12,020 nucleotides of DNA from Micrococcales bacterium (GTDB lineage: Bacteria; Actinomycetota; Actinomycetes; S36-B12; UBA5976): contig JAHEEQ010000037.1 of assembly GCA_024640585.1 (NCBI GenBank), positions 1 to 12,020 on the forward strand. The letters are read 5' to 3'. Made by a program: the position numbers and the translations under genes. Of the stretch, positions 8,071 to 12,020 are shown one piece after another. The first letter of the stretch is position 1, and each line of letters opens with the position of its first letter. The notes beneath the pieces were generated by a model. It was not told the DNA's origin and ran no database searches. It saw nothing but the letters and a program-made list of their open reading frames with translations.

Positions 8071-8108
8071 AAACAAAAAGCGCTGACCCACTTTCGTGAG
8101 TCAGCGCT
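8071..8108 (-). terminator. Intrinsic terminator after fba
   Basis: A 13-bp stem (8079-8091 with 8096-8108) closes on a GAAA tetraloop in minus-strand RNA and is followed by TTTTGTTT. One pair is G-U in minus-strand RNA but C-A in the plus sense, which fixes the orientation. It begins 12 nt after the fba stop. The layout is nearly the same as the pstS terminator. Confidence 0.9.
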
Positions 8109-8120
8109 AATTTAATTTTG

Positions 8121-9143
8121 CTACTTGATTTTGGTTCCAGTCGAACGCAAGTCTTCGCAAGCCTGCTTTACACGATCTGCCATTCCAGCTTCAGCGAGTT
8201 TGCCGTAAGCGCGTGGGTCGTATGCCTTCTTGTTTCCAACTTCTCCGTCAATCTTTAGCACGCCGTCGTAGTTCTTGAACATGTGATCAACGATTGGACG
8301 AGTGAATGCGTATTGGGTGTCAGTGTCGATATTCATCTTCACAGTTCCATAGTCAAGTGCTTCGCGGATTTCAGAAAGCAATGAACCGGAACCTCCGTGG
8401 AACACAAGGTCAAATGGCTTGTCTTTTCCGTACTTCTCGCCAACAGTCTTTTGCAAAGTGTCGAGAATTGAAGGAGTTAGCACAACATTGCCTGGCTTGT
8501 AAACGCCGTGCACGTTTCCGAAGGTTGCTGCAACCATGTAGCGGCCACGTTCACCAAGACCAAGCTTTTCTGCTGTTGCAAGTGCATCTTCAGGAGTTGA
8601 GAAGAGCTTTGCATCGTGCTTCGCTTCGATACCGTCTTCTTCGCCACCAACAACACCGATTTCAATTTCAAGAATAATGTTTGCAGCTGCACACTTGTCT
8701 AGCAATTCACTTGCAATATCAAGATTTTGATTCATTGGAACTGCAGATCCATCCCACATGTGTGATTGGAACAAAGGCAGTTGACCATTTTTAACGCGCA
8801 GTGCACTTACATCAATAAGTGGGCGCATGTATCCGTCGAGTTTTTCTAATGGGCAGTGATCGGTGTGTAGTGCAATTTGTACGTCGTACTTTTCTGCAAC
8901 AACATAAGCAAACTCAGCGAGTGCACGAGCACCAAGCACCATGTCTTTTACGCGTTGACCTGAAGCGAATTCTGCGCCGCCCCAAGAGAATTGAACGATG
9001 CCGTCAGATTCAGCTTCTGCGAAACCGCGGATTGCAGCAACGATGCTGTTTGAAGAAGTGACGTTGATGGCTGGATAAGCAAATCGACCGGCTTTCGCGC
9101 GATCCAACATTTCACGGTAAATCTCGGGGGTAGCGATAGGCAT
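8121..9143 (-). CDS. fba: Class II (zinc-dependent) fructose-bisphosphate aldolase
   Basis: This enzyme reversibly splits fructose 1,6-bisphosphate into dihydroxyacetone phosphate and glyceraldehyde 3-phosphate, in glycolysis and gluconeogenesis in the cytoplasm. The 340-residue product has the usual class II length. It shows ALHTDHCP at 91-98 (D95 catalytic, H96 zinc ligand), the acidic EIEIGVVGGEED segment at 159-170, TFGNVHGVYKPGN at 207-219 (zinc ligand H212), FHGGSGS at 248-254 (zinc ligand H249) and the substrate-contact segment VKMNIDTDTQ at 268-277. The frame is open upstream to 9221, but the added residues would be arginine- and proline-rich. The ATG at 9143 has TTAGGAG just before it and starts the conserved MPIATPEIY. 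It is followed by a terminator, so phoX is separate. The 84 nt upstream hold no clear terminator, so read-through from the MFS gene is possible. Confidence 0.97.
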   Translation of the reverse strand: MPIATPEIYREMLDRAKAGRFAYPAINVTSSNSIVAAIRGFAEAESDGIVQFSWGGAEFASGQRVKDMVLGARALAEFAYVVAEKYDVQIALHTDHCPLEKLDGYMRPLIDVSALRVKNGQLPLFQSHMWDGSAVPMNQNLDIASELLDKCAAANIILEIEIGVVGGEEDGIEAKHDAKLFSTPEDALATAEKLGLGERGRYMVAATFGNVHGVYKPGNVVLTPSILDTLQKTVGEKYGKDKPFDLVFHGGSGSLLSEIREALDYGTVKMNIDTDTQYAFTRPIVDHMFKNYDGVLKIDGEVGNKKAYDPRAYGKLAEAGMADRVKQACEDLRSTGTKIK

Positions 9144-9227
9144 ACTGGCTCCTAAGCGATGGGGACGACCGCGGATTCGCGGACACTTGCACATTCTCCC
9201 ACGCGAAGTATTTGAGGGCACTGCCCC

Positions 9228-10466
9228 CTAGGAAGTGGCCTGAGAACCGCGCAAATTTCGAATATCTCGATTGAAGAGGCTAACTGTGACCATCGAAATC
9301 ACAAGTAATCCTCCTGCTATCAAGATTGGCTGCGGTCCAAATCTTTGCGCAAGTGGACCCGCAATTGCCAAACCAACTGGGCCAAATAAAACAGATCCAA
9401 ATGCATCGTAGGCGGCAACTCGACCAATCGATTCTTTTGGAATGTTGGATTGCAAGGCCGTCGACCAAAGAATCCAAGTTAGTTCTAAACCAATTCCCAT
9501 CAAAATAGCTCCAGCAAAAAGCACTGGCAATACAGCAGGTCCAGAAAGCAGCAACATATAGATACCAATTGGATAGGCAGAAATCATCATCATGACCATC
9601 GGTCGCTTTGGTCGAAGTTTTACACCAATTACTGCACCTAATAGAAGGCCAACACCTTCCATACTAATTAATTGTGACCACGTAATCGCACCATCGAATT
9701 TATCCTTGGCAACTAACGGGCCAAGCACACCATCGGATGCACGCATCGCCATCACAATCAAAGTGAAACATGCAACTACTACCACTACCCATTTGTATGA
9801 CCAGAAAACTTTCCAACCATCATGTAATTCCTTTAGAACAGGTTCGCTGTCTTGCGCGCGCGAGGATGTGTGACGCAATCCCCAAACTAGCCAACCTGCA
9901 ATCAAGAAAGTTGTTGCGTCGACTGCAATTGCAAATGCGCCTGAAACTTGCGAGACCAAAAACCCGCCAGCTGCTGCACCAAAAATCATTGCAGCATTAC
10001 TTCCAAAGGAAATATATGAGTTGGCAGTTTGGAGATGCTCTTCATCAATGATGTCTGCCGGCAAACCTGGAAAAGCTGGATACCAAAGTGCATTTAAAAC
10101 TCCACTTAGTGCAGCCAAGATTGCAAGCAAAACTATGGGTGGGTTTCCGTCAAAGTAATTTGATTTCCAGAATAAGTATGCTTCTAGAAAAACAACAGCA
10201 CTGAGAATGGTGTCCATAATTGCAATTGTGCGTGCCCGGCCCATTCGATCTGCAAATACACCACCAAAAGGAAGCATTATTACGAGCGGAATTGCTTGAG
10301 CAGTCAAAACCAAACTAAGGGTTGAGGCATCGCCGTTTGGCAAAGCAAAAATAGAAAAAGCAAGTGCCGTTGGAGCCATTCCGTTTCCAATATTAGAAAT
10401 AGTGCGTGCGAGAAGTAACCGACGAAACTTCGCCTGGCTTAGCACTACCTTGTGCTGACTTTTCAT
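9228..10466 (-). CDS. MFS transporter, DHA3-like drug/metabolite exporter
   Basis: This is an integral membrane secondary transporter of 412 residues, consistent with 12 helices. It begins with the FRRLLLARTISNIGNGM segment (14-30) seen in DHA3-type exporters of the EntS/MefA kind. The MFS motif A, GGVFADRMGR, is at 68-77 between helices 2 and 3. A hydrophilic central loop at about 202-218 (SSRAQDSEPVLKELHDG) separates the halves, and the second half also ends in helices before a short basic tail. The substrate cannot be read from sequence; macrolides, siderophores or metabolites are all handled by relatives. The ATG lies 10 nt after the methyltransferase stop codon with GAAAGAAG before it, so the two genes are probably cotranscribed. 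Confidence 0.85.
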   Translation of the reverse strand: MKSQHKVVLSQAKFRRLLLARTISNIGNGMAPTALAFSIFALPNGDASTLSLVLTAQAIPLVIMLPFGGVFADRMGRARTIAIMDTILSAVVFLEAYLFWKSNYFDGNPPIVLLAILAALSGVLNALWYPAFPGLPADIIDEEHLQTANSYISFGSNAAMIFGAAAGGFLVSQVSGAFAIAVDATTFLIAGWLVWGLRHTSSRAQDSEPVLKELHDGWKVFWSYKWVVVVVACFTLIVMAMRASDGVLGPLVAKDKFDGAITWSQLISMEGVGLLLGAVIGVKLRPKRPMVMMMISAYPIGIYMLLLSGPAVLPVLFAGAILMGIGLELTWILWSTALQSNIPKESIGRVAAYDAFGSVLFGPVGLAIAGPLAQRFGPQPILIAGGLLVISMVTVSLFNRDIRNLRGSQATS

Positions 10467-10476
10467 TTCACTTCTT

Positions 10477-11133
10477 TCAGTTTACGTTTTGACTAAAAAC
10501 GTGGCGGCGTATCCATGCATGCATTGCTATCGCAGCAGCTGCACCTGCATTAATCGACCTTGTGGAACCGAATTGTGCAATAGATAGGCATGAAGTTACT
10601 AATTCTCCCGCTTCAGGAGTAAGCCCACGACCTTCTTGACCAAAAAGTAATACGCATTCGCGCGGTATATCGAAGGTTTCTATCGGTACAGAACCTGGAA
10701 GATTATCGATTCCAATTACTTCCAAATTCCTTTCTTTGGCCCATTTCCCGAAACTTTCAATATCTTCATGGTGAGTAACATGTTGATAGCGATCCGTAAC
10801 CATTGCGCCACGGCGATTCCATCTGCGTTTTCCAATGATATGAACTTCTTTGGCCATAAAAGCATTTGCGGAACGAACAATCGAACCAATATTCATGTCA
10901 TGTTCCAAATTTTCAATTGCAATATGAAATGGGTGCCGCTTGGTGTCCAAATCGGCGATGATTGCATCCATTTTCCAATAGCGATATTCGTCAATCACAT
11001 TTCGGCGATCACCTTCGCGCAAAAGTTCCGGATCGAAATGAGACTCAGTTGGTAAAGGCCCAACCCAAGGACCAACTCCTACAACATGTTCTACCTCGTC
11101 ATGCTGTTTTAGTGGCTCTTCGCTATGACTCAT
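10477..11133 (-). CDS. SpoU/TrmH-family RNA 2'-O-ribose methyltransferase
   Basis: SpoU enzymes bind S-adenosylmethionine in a knotted fold and methylate a ribose 2'-OH in tRNA or rRNA. The 218-residue protein has the three family motifs in order: motif 1 at 74-92 (ENLEHDMNIGSIVRSANAF, with N81 and R87), motif 2 at 163-173 (LFGQEGRGLTP, with E167) and motif 3 at 184-205 (SIAQFGSTRSINAGAAAAI, with N195). The first 70 residues form an acidic N-terminal extension of unclear role. The RNA target cannot be assigned; relatives include tRNA Gm18 and rRNA enzymes. A GTG at 11139 could also start the frame. I prefer the ATG at 11133 because a TAGGCT -10 element ends exactly 6 nt before it. It leads the two-gene unit with the MFS gene and diverges from the DedA gene. 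Confidence 0.9.
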   Translation of the reverse strand: MSHSEEPLKQHDEVEHVVGVGPWVGPLPTESHFDPELLREGDRRNVIDEYRYWKMDAIIADLDTKRHPFHIAIENLEHDMNIGSIVRSANAFMAKEVHIIGKRRWNRRGAMVTDRYQHVTHHEDIESFGKWAKERNLEVIGIDNLPGSVPIETFDIPRECVLLFGQEGRGLTPEAGELVTSCLSIAQFGSTRSINAGAAAAIAMHAWIRRHVFSQNVN

Positions 11134-11155
11134 GAGCACAGCCTAGGCTTCGCAC
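11134..11155. promoter_or_regulatory. Divergent, probably leaderless promoter built on a 10-bp palindrome
   Basis: Only 22 bp separate the two divergent start codons. They contain the perfect palindrome AGCCTAGGCT (11140-11149), which presents TAGGCT, a TANNNT-type -10 hexamer, on both strands. On the plus strand it is followed by 6 nt and then the GTG at 11156; on the minus strand by 6 nt and then the ATG at 11133. That spacing puts the transcription start at or next to the start codon in both directions. Neither gene has a Shine-Dalgarno sequence, and no good -35 is visible on either side. Confidence 0.6.
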
Positions 11156-11788
11156 GTGCACCTAATCGCAGCCGCTCTTGACGGACCGCTACAAGATTTT
11201 CTGAACACTTCTGGCCCTTTTTTGTTTTACATAGTTGTCTGGGGACTGATTTTTGCGGGTACAGGATTATTAATCGGAGTTTTTGTTCCTTTCATTACAG
11301 GTGACTCATTGTTATTTGCCGCCGGACTAATTGCTGCTACAACCGACAACATCAACATTGCTATCTTGGCGGTTGGGGTTGGTATTTCTGCATTTCTTGG
11401 AGATCAGGTTGGATTTGTATTAGGCCGCCACTTTGGACGCCCCTACCTAGACAAGCGAAAAAGTCCGAGCATTGCTAAATGGGTGAAACGGACTGAGAAA
11501 TTTTATGAAAGCTGGGGTTGGAGCGCCGTAGTAATTGCCCGCTTCATGCCATGGATGCGATCCCTAATTCCGCCAGTTGCTGGTATTGCAAAAATGAATT
11601 ACTACAAATTCCTTTCTGCTAATTTTGTAGGCGCACTGGTCTGGGGAACTGGTATGTCCTATGTTGGATATCTGGCTGCGAGCAATAGTTCAGTTAAATC
11701 TGTGGCATACGTAATTGGCTTTGGCTTCATAACCGCATCTGTTGTGGTTGGCTTTGTGACTTGGAAAAGAGATCGGGAAACTAAATGA
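11156..11788 (+). CDS. DedA-family membrane protein (first of a tandem pair)
   Basis: DedA proteins are multi-span membrane proteins; some family members have been shown to return undecaprenyl phosphate across the membrane for cell-envelope synthesis. The 210-residue product has hydrophobic segments at about 22-46, 50-75, 135-160 and 170-200. Family motifs are FVPFITGDSLLF at 43-54, GDQVGFVLGR at 81-90 and RFMPWMRSLIPPVAG at 128-142. The start is a GTG, the only possible start near the N-terminus because a TAG lies four codons upstream in frame. No ribosome binding site is present, consistent with a leaderless transcript. It lacks the glutamate found 12 residues before the GDS aspartate in its neighbour (L38 instead) and has Thr where the neighbour has the Pro of PGD. 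Its stop overlaps the next start in ATGA. Confidence 0.9.
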   Translation: MHLIAAALDGPLQDFLNTSGPFLFYIVVWGLIFAGTGLLIGVFVPFITGDSLLFAAGLIAATTDNINIAILAVGVGISAFLGDQVGFVLGRHFGRPYLDKRKSPSIAKWVKRTEKFYESWGWSAVVIARFMPWMRSLIPPVAGIAKMNYYKFLSANFVGALVWGTGMSYVGYLAASNSSVKSVAYVIGFGFITASVVVGFVTWKRDRETK

Positions 11789-12020
11789 CTTTGATTGCAC
11801 TACTCCCAGATTGGTTAAGCGCCGAAGGGCTATTTAATTCACTAGGTGCTTGGGCATTGGTTGGCTTCACTGTTGTCATCTTTCTTGAATGCGCAATCTT
11901 CGTTGGAATGTTTTTCCCAGGTGACTCTCTCTTGTTTTTAACTGGTCTATTGGTTACCTCCGGGAAAATGACTGAACCACTTTGGCTTGTTATCGCAATT
12001 CTTTACATCGCTGCTGTCGC
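11785..12020 (+). CDS. DedA-family membrane protein (second of a pair, cut off by the window edge)
   Basis: The ATG overlaps the TGA of the preceding DedA gene, and GGGA lies 8 nt before it. The frame is open to the right edge, giving 78 residues of a protein expected to be about 200. The visible part has a hydrophobic helix at about 22-44 and the classical DedA segment FLECAIFVGMFFPGDSLLF, with E35 and D47 spaced 12 residues apart. From memory this matches the essential acidic pair E39/D51 of E. coli YqjA. This copy therefore looks like the canonical member, while the upstream copy is diverged. Translational coupling suggests the two proteins are made in step and could act together. Confidence 0.88.
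   Translation, partial: MTLIALLPDWLSAEGLFNSLGAWALVGFTVVIFLECAIFVGMFFPGDSLLFLTGLLVTSGKMTEPLWLVIAILYIAAV

Noticed and set aside
8068..8074. Single GTTTACC heptamer next to the fba terminator T-run.
   Set aside because: There is no partner at 11 nt on either side; a lone heptamer is expected by chance and is not called a PHO box.
9169..9182. CCGCG/CGCGG hairpin between the MFS gene and fba.
   Set aside because: Only a 5-bp stem and no T-run on either strand, so it is not a terminator; it may be chance or a leader structure of fba.

Overview
The window looks like chromosomal sequence from a low-to-moderate-GC actinobacterium with a compact genome. Three things suggest this: candidate PHO boxes of the actinobacterial type (GTTCACC-like heptamers repeated every 11 nt), a probable leaderless divergent promoter built on a TANNNT -10 element, and the gene set purA / fba / SpoU-TrmH methyltransferase / DedA, which I recall lying close together in other Actinobacteria. 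A freshwater acI-type (Nanopelagicales) lineage would fit the base composition and tight spacing, but that is inference. I see no mobile element, CRISPR array, tRNA, rRNA or defence island.

Layout, left to right: purA (minus strand, 3' end cut by the window edge); a phosphate-scavenging block on the minus strand, read right to left as phoX-like secreted phosphatase, then pstC-pstA-pstB, then pstS; fba (minus); a DHA3-type MFS exporter and a SpoU/TrmH RNA methyltransferase (minus, transcribed methyltransferase first); and, diverging from the methyltransferase, two translationally coupled DedA-family membrane proteins (plus; the second is cut by the right edge).

The phosphate block forms one physiological unit arranged as three transcription units. 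The PhoX-like enzyme would release phosphate from organic esters outside the cell, PstS would bind it, and PstC/PstA/PstB would import it using ATP. Each unit is preceded by a pair of GTTNACC-like heptamers exactly 11 nt apart, and strong intrinsic terminators separate the units. phoU and a PhoR/PhoP two-component system are not in the window.

The most notable points are: (1) the three coherent PHO-box pairs; (2) a possible pstS promoter whose -10 lies in the loop of the pstB terminator; (3) a palindromic AGCCTAGGCT placed so that it gives a -10 element exactly 6 nt before the start codon of both divergent genes; (4) three related beta-rich modules inserted in the PhoX-like protein, resembling modules common in phage structural proteins; and (5) a tandem DedA pair in which the first copy lacks an acidic residue that the second keeps. 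The genes themselves belong to known families. I do not see a wholly new system, and the interest is in regulatory architecture and domain insertion.
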